This document shows positions 8,790 through 17,255 of a stretch of DNA of 64,000 nucleotides, piece by piece (position 1 is the first letter of the stretch; each line of letters starts with the position of its first letter). Origin of the DNA: Geobacteraceae bacterium (GTDB taxonomy: Bacteria; Desulfobacterota; Desulfuromonadia; Desulfuromonadales; BM103); NCBI GenBank assembly GCA_024641085.1, contig JAHEDT010000009.1:1-64000 (forward strand), in the 5' to 3' direction. Made by a program: the position numbers and the translations under genes. Below the pieces are notes generated by a model that did not search any database, was not told the DNA's origin, and saw nothing but the letters and a program-made list of their open reading frames with translations.

Positions 8790-9343
8790 AGCAGTGAAGA
8801 TCTTAACAAATGGCTCCAGATGAAATGGCGTTATTACTGTAAAGGGCTTATCATTTCAGGAAATGACTGTTCAACCCACAGCCCACGGTCAAACTCAGTA
8901 TCAGTCAGAATCATGAACCGGTCAAGATCACTTCTCTATCGATTTGTATCCGGAATTTCAGTTGCTCTCCAATTTACCCCAGATCAATGGCCAGGTCAAA
9001 ATCCCGTGGCCAGGCTTTGCCGGGAGACTTGGAGTTGATCCCAATTATCAGATCCTCTGAATTTCTATGAGTTTTAGGAAGGCTGGAAAGCGAAGGTGTA
9101 TTGAACCTTGATTTTTCCTGAAAGTCCTATCTCTAATTTTCAGGATTCAAAACAGACCGAGAGAGAACGTATCCTAGAAAGGCTGTAATGTAGTAATGGC
9201 CCATCCAGAGCAGAAGGGCCATTTTTGTGTCTTATTGATGGTGATTTATCAGACAGGGGTTTCCTAAAGGCTAAAGGTTTGAGCTTAGCGGTTACCTGTC
9301 ATGACCGTCCGGTGCAACAAATTGGGCAGAGGGTAGAGCCTAC
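8790..9343. other. Intergenic region with repeat A copy 4
   Basis: I find no supported gene in these 554 bases. The region contains the best-preserved type A hairpin repeat (9194-9250) and otherwise unremarkable AT-rich sequence. Confidence 0.5.
9194..9250 (+). repeat. Dispersed hairpin repeat, type A, best copy
   Basis: ATGGCCC and GGGCCAT form perfect 7-base arms around CATCCAGAGCAGAA, then TTTTTGTGTCTTATTGATGG and TGATTTAT. The stem plus T-run would also work as a rho-independent terminator on the plus strand. The conserved tail beyond the T-run is not needed for termination. Confidence 0.75.
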
Positions 9344-9745
9344 TCAATATGGCTGGTTTTTCCCGAGAACTCGTTCAATCGCCGGCATAACATCTTCTGG
9401 ACCGCGCACGAGGATGATCTTCGATTTCGGTGCGTTTGCATGGATGATATTGAGAATGCGATTGAACCAAAAAGTGGTCTCTTCCGTCGCTGGAAAATTC
9501 ACGGGATCCTGTCCGTTAATGTAGCCGCCGATGACCACGCCATCGTACTCAGTTCGGTTTAACTCCGCAGTCAGCCGTAGGTCCCCAGTTTGGTCGTTTG
9601 TGAGCGCGAAGTTGGTCGCTTGGAACCCGAGCAAACGGAGTTTCTCCTGGACGGTGGCTGCGATCTCTGGATGTTTTCCGAACCCGAGAATGCGCCAACC
9701 CGTGGTGTGTGAGTAAGGAGCGGAAGACATTCCTGAACTGGACAT
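9344..9745 (-). CDS. Conserved hypothetical protein
   Basis: This 133-residue protein has an alternating alpha/beta pattern: GWRILGFGKHPEIAATVQEK, then YDGVVIGGYING and SKIILVRGPEDVM. That suggests a small Rossmann-like or flavodoxin-like fold, possibly sensing or binding a small ligand. I do not recognise the family. The ATG at 9745 is chosen for the GGGAG upstream; a 24-residue extension is open but has no ribosome site. It is monocistronic, flanked on both sides by type A repeats. Confidence 0.6.
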   Translation of the reverse strand: MSSSGMSSAPYSHTTGWRILGFGKHPEIAATVQEKLRLLGFQATNFALTNDQTGDLRLTAELNRTEYDGVVIGGYINGQDPVNFPATEETTFWFNRILNIIHANAPKSKIILVRGPEDVMPAIERVLGKNQPY

Positions 9746-9855
9746 CTTATTTCTCCCTTCCGAGGTAGAAAACATGAGTCTCGTTTCTTGACTCACATAC
9801 CTCGACTTTTCTTTCAAATATACTATGAAAGTTTCTTTTATCCCCTTTAAAATAG

Positions 9856-9908
9856 AAATAGCCCATCCAGAGCGAACGAGCCATTTTTATGTCTTACAGA
9901 TGGTGCAA
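9856..9908 (+). repeat. Dispersed hairpin repeat, type A, copy 5
   Basis: ATAGCCCATCCAGAGCGAAC is followed by GAGCCATTTTTATGTCTTAC and AGATGGTG. A type B copy follows six bases later, giving a tandem A-B arrangement also seen at 12761-12858. Confidence 0.7.
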
Positions 9909-9913
9909 TCTAA

Positions 9914-9961
9914 GAAAAAGCCCCCAGTCTGAAAGCTAGGGGCTTTCGTGTTCTATAGATT
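9914..9961 (+). repeat. Dispersed hairpin repeat, type B, copy 1
   Basis: AAAAAGCCCCCAGTCTGAAA followed by GCTAGGGGCTTTCGTGTTCT and ATAGAT. AAAGCCCC and GGGGCTTT are the stem arms. It can act as a bidirectional terminator and would end the minus-strand gene at 9988. Confidence 0.7.
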
Positions 9962-9987
9962 GTCATTAATGGTAGGCAAAAATTACT

Positions 9988-10269
9988 TTACACAATCAAA
10001 CACTTTCCCGTCAGGATAATTCCCAACCAAGTTCCACGGTCCCGTTTTGGTTTGATTGAATTTTCTGAACGTGAATATTTTTTACAATGCTCCTCTGCCA
10101 TGGCCCTCGCCGTTATTGAGTTCCACGTTCCATAAACCGTTATACGTACTTCATCGCCGACAGAATAATCTTCTGTACAACATAAATTGTATTCATGGTC
10201 AGCACACTGACAATAGAACAATAGAGTAAGAAATTCAAAAAAAAGCCTTTTGTTATCTTGAGCATACAC
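9988..10269 (-). pseudogene. Small exported protein, probable N-terminal frameshift at an A8/T8 tract
   Basis: The open frame (93 codons from a GTG) has a C-terminal part that reads like a small exported protein (YSVGDEVRITVYGTW, ARAMAEEHCKKYSR). Its N-terminus in this frame is not a convincing leader. The neighbouring frame offers an ATG giving MLKITKGFF, a good signal start, up to a run of eight identical bases at 10237-10244. Joining the two frames at this run gives MLKITKGFF followed by EFLTLLFYCQC, a plausible lipoprotein leader. It is therefore either a frameshifted gene, a phase-variable one or a sequencing error. Function unknown. Confidence 0.45.
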
Positions 10270-10713
10270 ACTTCAGAAAAGAATTTTCAATATTTCATGA
10301 AATATAAATATATATTACGCTGAAGACACCATAGATAATAAGTTCTTTCAAACCGGATTAGGACTAGAAAGTACCACTATTTTATTATTTGTCCTATTGC
10401 ATTGTTTTGAAGTATCCAGATTTTCCAGAACGCAAAATTTTTATTGCCCCTCTTATATCTATTTTTTTGTTCATATCAGTTGATGCGGAAAAATCTTACT
10501 ATCCCCGACTTAATATTAAAAAAATACCTTGTCACCGTGGAGGTATTGGGACGGGGTTAAGGCTCCAATTTTACCTGAAGGAGGATACGGAGAATTATAC
10601 CTATCTTCAAAAAATAATAATTTAGTCCTGTGAACGTAAATACGTTTATGCTACACATAGATTACCTATATTTTATAGGCAACTCTTAAAAGGCTATTTC
10701 CCGTAGGCAAGCA
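10270..10713. other. Intergenic region upstream of the GAF-LuxR regulator
   Basis: It is AT-rich and has no supported gene. A 78-codon open frame at 10389 lacks a ribosome site and family resemblance. An inverted repeat at 10665-10679 lies 35 bases before the regulator start. Confidence 0.45.
10665..10679. promoter_or_regulatory. Inverted repeat CCTAT-N5-ATAGG upstream of regulator
   Basis: CCTATATTTTATAGG is a short palindrome just upstream of the LuxR-type gene. A matching CCTATTTTGCATAGG occurs at 11903-11917, downstream of the same gene. A regulator-binding role is inference. Confidence 0.3.
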
Positions 10714-11643
10714 ATGAGAAAAAATCAGTCAAGTTCACCTGGCACTAGCAAGGAGGCAAAATCGCTTCCATCTCGGCTTTTAACGCTGCCGGAAAAGCAG
10801 AGTGATGGATCTCTGATGGAACTTGAAGCTCAGCTTCGAGAGCGCATCAAGGAACTTGACTGTCTCTATCGACTGACTAACCTGATCGAAAAGTACAGCG
10901 GAGCGCTTGATAAAATCTTACAGGAAACTGTCGAGCTTTTGCCTGTTTCCTGGCAGTACCCTGAAATTACTTGTGCACGAATCAGATATCAAAGCCAGGT
11001 TTTTACATCTGTTAATTTTAAAAAGACTCAATGGCGACAGGAATCCCCGATAATCATTTCTGGGAGCGTGGAAGGGATGATTGAGGTCCGCTATCTCAAA
11101 AAAATGCCTGACCTGGATGAGGGCCCGTTTCTGAAAGAGGAGCGTCTACTGATTGATGCTGTCAGTAGTCGGATTGCAAGAGCTGCAGAAAGAATTAACA
11201 CGCAAAAGCAATTGCAGCTAGAGCGTCAAGCCCTTCAGGATGCTAATGCCGCATTTCATGACGCCCTGGTTCAGAGCCAGAAAGAAAAAAAGATGCTTGG
11301 GCTTTCGATACAGTCCAAAGTTGACAAGATCATCTCACCAATATTTTATGCGCTGCAGGCGGCTTCGCTTCCTAGTCAGTTGGAATACTTGGTGTTACTC
11401 AAGAAAAACCTTGATGACATTATTGCTCCCTTTGCCGAAGGTGATAATAAAACTCTGCCGACACTCAGCCCAGTAGAGTTGCAGATCACCAATATGATCA
11501 AGCACGGTTTTTCAACGAAGGAAATCGCAAAGGTTCGGGGAATCTCGCCATCGACGGTGAATCGACACCGGGAGAGTATTCGTCGTAAACTTGGGATAAC
11601 CAATTCCAAAGTGAACCTGGTTTCCTATTTAAGCAGACCCTGA
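10714..11643 (+). CDS. GAF-like sensor with LuxR-type DNA-binding domain
   Basis: This is a 309-residue transcriptional regulator. Residues 35-175 form a sensor region of a recurrent type: ERIKELDCLYRLTNLIEKY, SWQYPEITCARIRY and DEGPFLKEERLLIDAVSSRI, as seen in GAF-like modules next to histidine kinases. A helical linker follows. The C-terminal LuxR/GerE helix-turn-helix at about 250-305 reads LSPVELQITNMIKHGFSTKE, then IAKVRGISPSTVNRHRESI. There is no receiver domain. The signal is unknown. The ribosome site is weak and the gene is monocistronic. Confidence 0.8.
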   Translation: MRKNQSSSPGTSKEAKSLPSRLLTLPEKQSDGSLMELEAQLRERIKELDCLYRLTNLIEKYSGALDKILQETVELLPVSWQYPEITCARIRYQSQVFTSVNFKKTQWRQESPIIISGSVEGMIEVRYLKKMPDLDEGPFLKEERLLIDAVSSRIARAAERINTQKQLQLERQALQDANAAFHDALVQSQKEKKMLGLSIQSKVDKIISPIFYALQAASLPSQLEYLVLLKKNLDDIIAPFAEGDNKTLPTLSPVELQITNMIKHGFSTKEIAKVRGISPSTVNRHRESIRRKLGITNSKVNLVSYLSRP

Positions 11644-12116
11644 GCTTGAAGTGCTATGCAAACGTCTCCATGCCGAGTCCGTTCTCAGGGATCCTCGTCC
11701 ATTGTTCACATCCCATAATTTGAATCTAAAGCGCGATCCTTCCAGTCCCCAGCCTGCCTCCAACTGTTCACAGGAATAACTGCTATGTTCTTGTTGTAAA
11801 GCAAAATACACCATCGTTGCTTTCCCAATACAAGGCATGTTCCTACATAAGATTGATGTTGTTTATCTATATTGTTTACTGCTGTGCTTCTCACATACAA
11901 TGCCTATTTTGCATAGGTATTATATGTGTAAAATAGTTGTATTTACCTTAGCAATAAGTAATCTTAAAATTTTAATAAGATGCAGGGTACGCATTTGAAG
12001 AGATGTGGCCATGTAGCTGATTGAGCAGATTTTCATTACTCCAAGCAACGTAGACAAAACAATCATGGGTGAAGATTTTATTATCACCACATTTGCCAAA
12101 GGAGACTCTAATACAA
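11644..12116. other. Intergenic region with second CCTAT-ATAGG inverted repeat
   Basis: There is no supported gene in about 470 bases. The only structured element is CCTATTTTGCATAGG at 11903-11917, similar to the repeat upstream of the LuxR-type gene. The remainder is AT-rich. Confidence 0.4.
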
Positions 12117-12305
12117 ATGAGCTCGGAAGGGGTTATTAACGTCTGTCAGGCGGTAGCGCACGGTCATTTACGCAAAGTCAAAAACATCAAGACCAATAAA
12201 CAAGGGAATGTAATCAACGCGGAAGGAAATGGTTTTACGGTCCTCATAGAAAATGAGACAGAGGTTTGGGCGTACGAGGACTGCGAAGGGCAATACACAG
12301 ATTAA
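12117..12305 (+). CDS. Small hypothetical protein
   Basis: This 62-residue protein begins MSSEGVINVCQAVAHGHLRK and continues with a beta-rich GNVINAEGNGFTVLIEN segment and an acidic end. AAAGGAG lies upstream of the chosen ATG, though about 13 bases away. An ATG at 12069 would add 16 residues without a better ribosome site. I recognise no family. The compact size and codon pattern make it a plausible small gene. Confidence 0.45.
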   Translation: MSSEGVINVCQAVAHGHLRKVKNIKTNKQGNVINAEGNGFTVLIENETEVWAYEDCEGQYTD

Positions 12306-12514
12306 GAAACTTTTTGTCCTGCATCAATCGCTGTTATTTTTATCCGCGTTTTTTGCATGAGGTTGAACTAGGAACAGCTTGATATCATTAAATTTCAGAA
12401 TGCTGTACCTCTGTCTACAAATGGTGATTTTGTCATCAGATTTAGCACCAAGGCCGAGGCCATTAAATCAAATTTAGTTGAATACTAAGAGTCATTCATG
12501 AAAGAGGTTTCGCT

Positions 12515-12730
12515 ATGCGTTGTCCAATCTACGAAAAATGTAAACTATTCTTGCGTTACAACTACCAAATGACTGACATAAAATATCAGTATCTAGTCAA
12601 AAGATACTGCGATGGTGATCTCCACTCAGAATGTAAACGCATACAGTGGCAGAATGAAAAAACTGGTTCAGCCTCTAACCAGCTGTTACCTAATGGCATT
12701 CTCATTCACAGTGGTATAAAAGTAATTTGA
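12515..12730 (+). CDS. Small cysteine-containing hypothetical protein
   Basis: This 71-residue protein has cysteines at positions 3, 9, 32 and 40 (CPIYEKC, YCDGDLHSEC), followed by LLPNGILIHSG. The pattern CxxxxxC...YC......C resembles small proteins encoded near sensory genes in deltaproteobacteria, possibly binding a metal or iron-sulfur cluster. AAAGAGG precedes the ATG. Function is unknown. Confidence 0.55.
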   Translation: MRCPIYEKCKLFLRYNYQMTDIKYQYLVKRYCDGDLHSECKRIQWQNEKTGSASNQLLPNGILIHSGIKVI

Positions 12731-12760
12731 TTGAACACGCCTTGAACTAATGCAAAGCAA

Positions 12761-12815
12761 GAATGCCCCCCCCAGAGTGGAAGGGCCATTTTCGTGTCTT
12801 GCAGGTAGTGATAAA
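12761..12815 (+). repeat. Dispersed hairpin repeat, type A, copy 6
   Basis: GAATGCCCCCCCCAGAGTGG is followed by AAGGGCCATTTTCGTGTCTT and GCAGGTAGTGAT. It lies between convergent genes and is followed by a degenerate type B copy. Confidence 0.65.
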
Positions 12816-12819
12816 CAGG

Positions 12820-12858
12820 AAAACTTTCGTTCCGAAAGCTGAAGGCTTTCGCATTCAA
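12820..12858 (+). repeat. Dispersed hairpin repeat, type B, degenerate copy
   Basis: AAAACTTTCGTTCCGAAAGC followed by TGAAGGCTTTCGCATTC keeps the type B loop (TCCGAAAGCTGA) and right arm. The left arm is altered. It is downstream of the minus-strand lipoprotein gene. Confidence 0.5.
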
Positions 12859-12898
12859 GTAAATGATTTTATAAAACTAAAAACCCCTGTACCTTAGA

Positions 12899-13150
12899 CT
12901 ATTCTTTCTTTGTGTTGGCCTTAAATTCTTCCTTGTTGATCTCTGTGACTTCCGAATTTTGCAGAGTAACTGAACTCCCAGTATTGGCATCCAATAATTT
13001 TACAGCACCACCTTTTTCCTGTTTGACCTCTTCTGAGTAATATGTCTTTTCGGTCGATGGGTCTGTGACTTTATAGTACCCGCCACCACAAGCCGACAGG
13101 CAGAAAAGAAAAACAAGGACTAACCCTACCTTCAAAAATTTATTATTCAT
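12899..13150 (-). CDS. Small lipoprotein
   Basis: This 83-residue protein has a textbook lipoprotein leader, MNNKFLKVGLVLVFLFCLSAC, with lipobox LSAC and then GGG. A YYKVTDPSTEKTYYSEEV segment and a charged C-terminus follow. It resembles short periplasmic lipoproteins with one small beta domain, of unknown role. GGAAAAG precedes the ATG. It is monocistronic. Confidence 0.75.
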   Translation of the reverse strand: MNNKFLKVGLVLVFLFCLSACGGGYYKVTDPSTEKTYYSEEVKQEKGGAVKLLDANTGSSVTLQNSEVTEINKEEFKANTKKE

Positions 13151-13294
13151 TTACTTTTCCTTTCTAAATTGGGTTGATTGCCTAACTCCCAGGACTGTTA
13201 CAATCGTCTCATATGGTTGCCATTTAAAATTCTCAGATACCCACACAAAAAAGATGTTGCCAATTGTACCCGATCAGAAGTCGAGGAAAAAGTA

Positions 13295-13330
13295 GAAAGG
13301 GTCTTATTTATCCTCCCGCATTGATTGGAG
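13295..13330 (+). repeat. Short dispersed repeat, type C, copy 2
   Basis: GAAAGGGTCTTATTTATCCT followed by CCCGCATTGATTGGAG matches the copy at 6655-6690 over about 25 of 30 positions. Confidence 0.5.
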
Positions 13331-13380
13331 AGTCTTGGTCTATGATTAATGGGGTGTTATTAAAGGTACTGCAATCTAAT

Positions 13381-13416
13381 AAAAAGCCCCCGGTCCGGAG
13401 ATCGAGGGCTTTTAAG
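13381..13416 (+). repeat. Dispersed hairpin repeat, type B, copy 3
   Basis: AAAAAGCCCCCGGTCCGGAG followed by ATCGAGGGCTTTT. The 5' arm AAAAGCCC pairs with GGGCTTTT. It is placed to terminate the minus-strand lipoprotein gene ending at 13559. Confidence 0.7.
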
Positions 13417-13558
13417 TTAAAAAAATGAATTCTTACCCTAAAAAAACTATCCTGATATCCGAAGCAGCATAATAATTTTTTAGCTGGCTATGAGTGGCAA
13501 AGCCCTAATTGATTGGCTTAGCTCAATCATTAGCTCGTTTCGCATCGGAAGATTTTTG

Positions 13559-14095
13559 TTAACGACCTGTTTTTGTGAGTTCTTTAACTGTTTCTTCTGA
13601 AAAAGCTTCATAAAGCCAATCCATCCTTGCCGAATCTTGTCCTCCTCCAAGGCCACCCAGAGCATAAGAGGCAGAGACTTCAAACCTGTCCAACTCTAAA
13701 TCATTTTTGTCTTTTATAACTATATCCCCAGTGATGTGATCATTACCTGCCATAAATCCCCACATAATCGCGGAGAAATTGCTGCGCACCCTGATCTCCT
13801 TAACTTCTACAACTAAAGATGGCAAATCACCCTTTAACTCTTGCTTCATCAGAGAACTTGCCATGAACGCACGTTCAAGATGATTTTTTAATTCATCAGG
13901 ATTAAATTTCAGATTGTCTTTTAAGTCTGCCTTGCCTTCTTCGGTTAAAACTACCTGGAGGTCTCCGACGGGATTATCGACCGAACAATAGAATTTTTCT
14001 TGTGTGCTTTCCTTTGTTCTAGAAACACCAGAGGCGCAACCGACCATTAACATTGCCAGAACCAGTAAGCCAACGAACAATTTTATCTCCCGCAT
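13559..14095 (-). CDS. DUF4410-type lipoprotein
   Basis: This 178-residue protein starts MREIKLFVGLLVLAMLMVGC, a lipoprotein leader with lipobox MVGC. The body has LPSLVVEVKEIRVRSNFSAI and ITGDIVIKDKNDLELDRFEV, the pattern of DUF4410-like periplasmic lipoproteins, with a glycine stretch (ALGGLGGG). The start at 14095 is fixed by AGGAGGTGTAAT; the 14 codons further upstream are not needed. The role is unknown. Confidence 0.75.
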   Translation of the reverse strand: MREIKLFVGLLVLAMLMVGCASGVSRTKESTQEKFYCSVDNPVGDLQVVLTEEGKADLKDNLKFNPDELKNHLERAFMASSLMKQELKGDLPSLVVEVKEIRVRSNFSAIMWGFMAGNDHITGDIVIKDKNDLELDRFEVSASYALGGLGGGQDSARMDWLYEAFSEETVKELTKTGR

Positions 14096-14227
14096 ATTAC
14101 ACCTCCTGTTTCGGACTCGATGAAAGCCATTAATCATTACACTACTACGCTTTGTGGTTAATACAATAAGTCGTTATAGAAAAAGAAACATAATAGGATC
14201 GCAAGTCCAGAATGCCCTGATAAAGCT

Positions 14228-14275
14228 CAAAAGCCCCCGGTCCGGAGTACGAGGGCTTTTGTGCTTTATAGAAGA
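14228..14275 (+). repeat. Dispersed hairpin repeat, type B, copy 4
   Basis: CAAAAGCCCCCGGTCCGGAG followed by TACGAGGGCTTTTGTGCTTT and ATAGAAG. It lies between two divergent genes, where a terminator is not expected. This favours a repeat element over a simple terminator. Confidence 0.7.
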
Positions 14276-14329
14276 TTAATTATCTGGAATTATTCATGTA
14301 ATGTATTTTACTAGAGAGGGAGAAGATTT

Positions 14330-15277
14330 ATGAAAGTTCTGTATGCAGCCCAAGAGGATGCCTGGGGTGGGGTCCTGCACCTGATCCGGGATCAGTTGCC
14401 TGAACATGAGTATGTTATAAATGGCTCATTTGAGATCGACTCACTCAAGGGTTATGACGTGCTCATCCCAACCATGGGGCGGATCAGCGCTCAACTGTTA
14501 GTGACGGCGGATCGTCTGCAGCTGATTCAGCAGTGCGGCGCCGGCCTTGAAGGGGTTGATATTGCAGCAGCAAAAGCTCGGGGAATCCATGTTGCCAACG
14601 TCCCGACCGCGCTCTCCGGTAATGCTGATTCTGTTGCCGAACTGGGAATCTATTTTATGATCGGCCTGTCGCGCAACGTGGCGGCCATGACCCGAAATAT
14701 TGGGCTGGGACTGATGGGAGAGCCAAAAGGGCTGGCGCTGCGGGGCAAAACCGTTGCCATAATCGGTCTGGGCGGGATCGGTCGGGCGCTGGTTCACAGA
14801 TTGAAACCCTTCGGAGTACGTCTTATCGGTCTGAAACAGGAGCAACCCGATGAAACCTGTAGAGAACTTGGAATGTCTTGGGTTGGCCGCCCGAAGCAAT
14901 TACCGGAACTGCTGGCTCAGGCGGATTATGTCGTTCTCGCTTTGCCGGTCGATGTCCGCAGTGAGCAGATGTTCGACCGCTCGACCTTTGCCCTGATGAA
15001 GCCTAGTGCTTATCTTATCAACCTGGCCCGTGGTGGACTAGTTGACCGTGCCGCTCTAGAGCAGGCTCTGAAGACGGGACAGATCGCAGGTGCCGGTCTG
15101 GATGTATTTTGGGAAGAGCCGCCTGATCCGCAGGACCCGATTTTCCGCTACAACGTCATGGCCACACCGCACTCGGCCGGTTGCACCGATGTCTCGATCC
15201 AGGGCATTGCCACCAGTGTCTGCGAGAATATTCAGCGCCTGGGAAAAGGGCTGGAGCCACTCAATCGTGCGGGCTGA
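14330..15277 (+). CDS. D-isomer-specific 2-hydroxyacid dehydrogenase
   Basis: This 315-residue NAD(P)-dependent dehydrogenase reduces 2-oxoacids or oxidises D-2-hydroxyacids. It has the dinucleotide motif VAIIGLGGIGRAL near 144-156. The catalytic triad reads as Arg in NLARGG, Glu in WEEPPDP and His in TPHSAG, in the order and spacing of the D-lactate/phosphoglycerate dehydrogenase superfamily. There is no ACT domain, so it is not a full-length serA. The ATG has GAGAGGGAG upstream. It is monocistronic and the substrate is not predictable. Confidence 0.85.
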   Translation: MKVLYAAQEDAWGGVLHLIRDQLPEHEYVINGSFEIDSLKGYDVLIPTMGRISAQLLVTADRLQLIQQCGAGLEGVDIAAAKARGIHVANVPTALSGNADSVAELGIYFMIGLSRNVAAMTRNIGLGLMGEPKGLALRGKTVAIIGLGGIGRALVHRLKPFGVRLIGLKQEQPDETCRELGMSWVGRPKQLPELLAQADYVVLALPVDVRSEQMFDRSTFALMKPSAYLINLARGGLVDRAALEQALKTGQIAGAGLDVFWEEPPDPQDPIFRYNVMATPHSAGCTDVSIQGIATSVCENIQRLGKGLEPLNRAG

Positions 15278-15402
15278 CCTATTGCCGGTTGAAGAACAAC
15301 TCAAGTTTTCACAAATCTTCTCACATCGCTAGCTCGTGATTTTTTGCGTCTAAAATGGCGTGGCCAGCAAATCCTGATATGTGGGGAGTAATCGGCTCCG
15401 TC

Positions 15403-15431
15403 AAGACCCTAGACTAATGGTCTAGAGTCTT
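15403..15431. terminator. Inverted repeat between convergent genes
   Basis: AAGACcCTAGAC and GTCTAGaGTCTT form a stem between the dehydrogenase (plus strand) and the HAD gene (minus strand). The location suits a bidirectional terminator, but there is no strong T-run. Confidence 0.4.
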
Positions 15432-15437
15432 CGTAAT

Positions 15438-16082
15438 TCATACGCCCAGAAGACTCGGCAAGTGAGCCATGGAATTGAAGGTGATCAGGTTGCAGCGCGC
15501 GTTAACTGGCGTCATTTTTTGGGGCTGATAATGGAATACTGTCATCCCGGCAGCCAGCCCTGCCTGGACTCCCGCCTGGCTATCTTCAATCACAGCACAT
15601 TCCCGAGGAGCCGTTTTGAAACTAGCGGCGGCATGCAGAAACAGGTCCGGATCTGGTTTCCAGGAACCAACCTCGTAGCCGCTGAAAATTCTTCCCTCAA
15701 AAAAGCGACGCAACCCAGTCAGCCCGAGTGTCAGCTCGATTTTCTCCATCGGCCCGCTCGATGCCAGGCAATAGGGGATGGGGAGCTCTTCCAGTATTCT
15801 TTCGACCCCAAGCACAGGGGTGAGCCCCCCAGTGCAAAACTTATCCGCCGAGCGCCTGCGAAATTCTGGGATAAACCAATCCGCGATTGGCCGTTGCAGT
15901 TCCCGCTCAATCTCGCCGACCCATTCTGCGACCTTCCTGCCGTTGAATCGTTCTTGAATCTTATCATTCTTCTGCGGCAAGCCTAGTTCCCCGAGCATTT
16001 CACCGAGTACCGCCGCGGCTAACGGCTCACTGTCGACGATCACGCCGTCACAATCAAAAATGACCAATTTATAGGGGTACAA
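15438..16082 (-). CDS. HAD-superfamily hydrolase (beta-phosphoglucomutase-like)
   Basis: This 214-residue HAD subfamily IA protein has the nucleophile motif FDCDGVIVDSE (Asp10, Asp12), a helical cap, motif II in LASSGP and motif III/IV in KPDPDLFLHAA and IEDSQAGVQAG. Members are sugar-phosphate phosphatases or mutases; the exact substrate is open. The start is a TTG at 16082 with GGAGAGATAGC upstream, which gives the family's usual N-terminus. Confidence 0.8.
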   Translation of the reverse strand: MYPYKLVIFDCDGVIVDSEPLAAAVLGEMLGELGLPQKNDKIQERFNGRKVAEWVGEIERELQRPIADWFIPEFRRRSADKFCTGGLTPVLGVERILEELPIPYCLASSGPMEKIELTLGLTGLRRFFEGRIFSGYEVGSWKPDPDLFLHAAASFKTAPRECAVIEDSQAGVQAGLAAGMTVFHYQPQKMTPVNARCNLITFNSMAHLPSLLGV

Positions 16083-16145
16083 GCTATCTCTCCGCCTAAA
16101 AGGGAGGGCCCGGTCAAGAGCACTTTTTCAATGAAAGAACTGCCC

Positions 16146-17255
16146 TCAGGGGTTGTCGATACGACTCCCATCTGGGTAGATAATCAAACGGTCGCCGGGA
16201 TAAAGCGGGCGATTGATATTGATGCGGTTCCATATCAAGATCGCGGCCAAGGGCACCCGAAATTGTTCCGCGATCGTCGAGAGGTTATCGCCGGGCTGAA
16301 CGATGTAGATCCGCTCCTGCCTCTGCTGGCTCCATTCCTGGTGGATCTTGTCGAAACGCTTTTGAAAATCAAGTGGCGTGTTTTCTGGGACGGCTAACGT
16401 GTAGGTTCCCGCCGCCAGATAGTGACCGCGCAACTCCGGGTTCAAATCCTTGATCCGCTTAAAATCGGTCTGCGCCGCCTCCGCCACCACTGTCAGGCTG
16501 GTCTCCTCATAGCAGGTCAATTCGACATTGGTAAACTTGATAGGCGGATAATAATCCCCGTCCTGTAAATGAAAGCCGTAAAGCTCCGGCTGCGTCAGAA
16601 TAAGTTTGGCCGAAAGCACCCGAAATAGGTACCTCTGGGTTTCCAACGGTAAGTAGAGTCGGTAGAAGTTACTGACACTCTGGGCCAGGATTTCTGCCTG
16701 CAGGCCCTCCTCCCCCATGTTAAATCCCGCTACCGCCAGGCTCCAGGATCCAAATTTTTCGTGAAGTTTGGAGAAATAGGCCACCGCAGCTTTGGTCGAA
16801 GCGATCAGGCTTCTTCGCTGATCAATTTGGTCATTGATGGTCAACCCGTAAAGACGACCAGTCGCTGGCAAAAATTGCCAAAAGCCGATAGCCCCTTTGG
16901 GTGAGCCGACATGCGGCCGCAAGGCGCTCTCAGCAAGTGCGATATATTTCAGGTCATCGGGCAACCCGGCCTCAGACAGCATGGCTTCGATGTCGGGGAA
17001 ATAGCGGGTGGATCGCTTCAGCCATAAAATAGCCTGATCCCGACCCCAGAGAGACAGCAGAAGTTCCTTTTCCATACGCTCGCGCACTTCGGGATCTTCC
17101 AGGGGGACCGCCTCACCACAAAAAGATAACGATTGTTCCAAACGGAGGGTTTCTAACAACTGTGGGACCACGACTTCCTTGTCTAAGGCAAGTGCGGTCC
17201 CGCCCAAAAATAGACCAGTCATCAGCCACACCACGATCCATAAACGAAAAGACAT
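16146..17255 (-). CDS. MltD-like membrane-bound lytic transglycosylase with LysM
   Basis: This 369-residue cell-wall enzyme has a signal peptide (MSFRLWIVVWLMTGLFLGG). The SLT catalytic domain at about 95-220 has its Glu in YIALAESALRPHVGSPKGA and continues with GFWQFLPATGRLYGL and AVAGFNMGEEGLQ. A C-terminal LysM motif reads YIVQPGDNLSTIAEQF with WNRININRPLYPGDRLIIYP. It cleaves peptidoglycan to anhydro-muropeptides in the periplasm. The start at 17255 follows AAGGAGAATC; the longer frame is rejected for lack of a leader and ribosome site. Confidence 0.85.
   Translation of the reverse strand: MSFRLWIVVWLMTGLFLGGTALALDKEVVVPQLLETLRLEQSLSFCGEAVPLEDPEVRERMEKELLLSLWGRDQAILWLKRSTRYFPDIEAMLSEAGLPDDLKYIALAESALRPHVGSPKGAIGFWQFLPATGRLYGLTINDQIDQRRSLIASTKAAVAYFSKLHEKFGSWSLAVAGFNMGEEGLQAEILAQSVSNFYRLYLPLETQRYLFRVLSAKLILTQPELYGFHLQDGDYYPPIKFTNVELTCYEETSLTVVAEAAQTDFKRIKDLNPELRGHYLAAGTYTLAVPENTPLDFQKRFDKIHQEWSQQRQERIYIVQPGDNLSTIAEQFRVPLAAILIWNRININRPLYPGDRLIIYPDGSRIDNP

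Larger units (their letters stand above)
13151..13558. other. Intergenic region with repeats C and B
   Basis: It contains type C copy 2 (13295-13330) and type B copy 3 (13381-13416). I see no gene. Confidence 0.5.

Noticed and set aside
10389-10625. 78-codon open frame before the LuxR-type gene
   Set aside because: No ribosome site, no family resemblance and low-complexity AT-rich codons; probably chance.
12372-12488. Open stretch reading FVIRFSTKAEAIKSNLVEY without start codon
   Set aside because: Protein-like, but only 38 codons after a stop and no start; at most a decayed fragment, so not listed as a gene.
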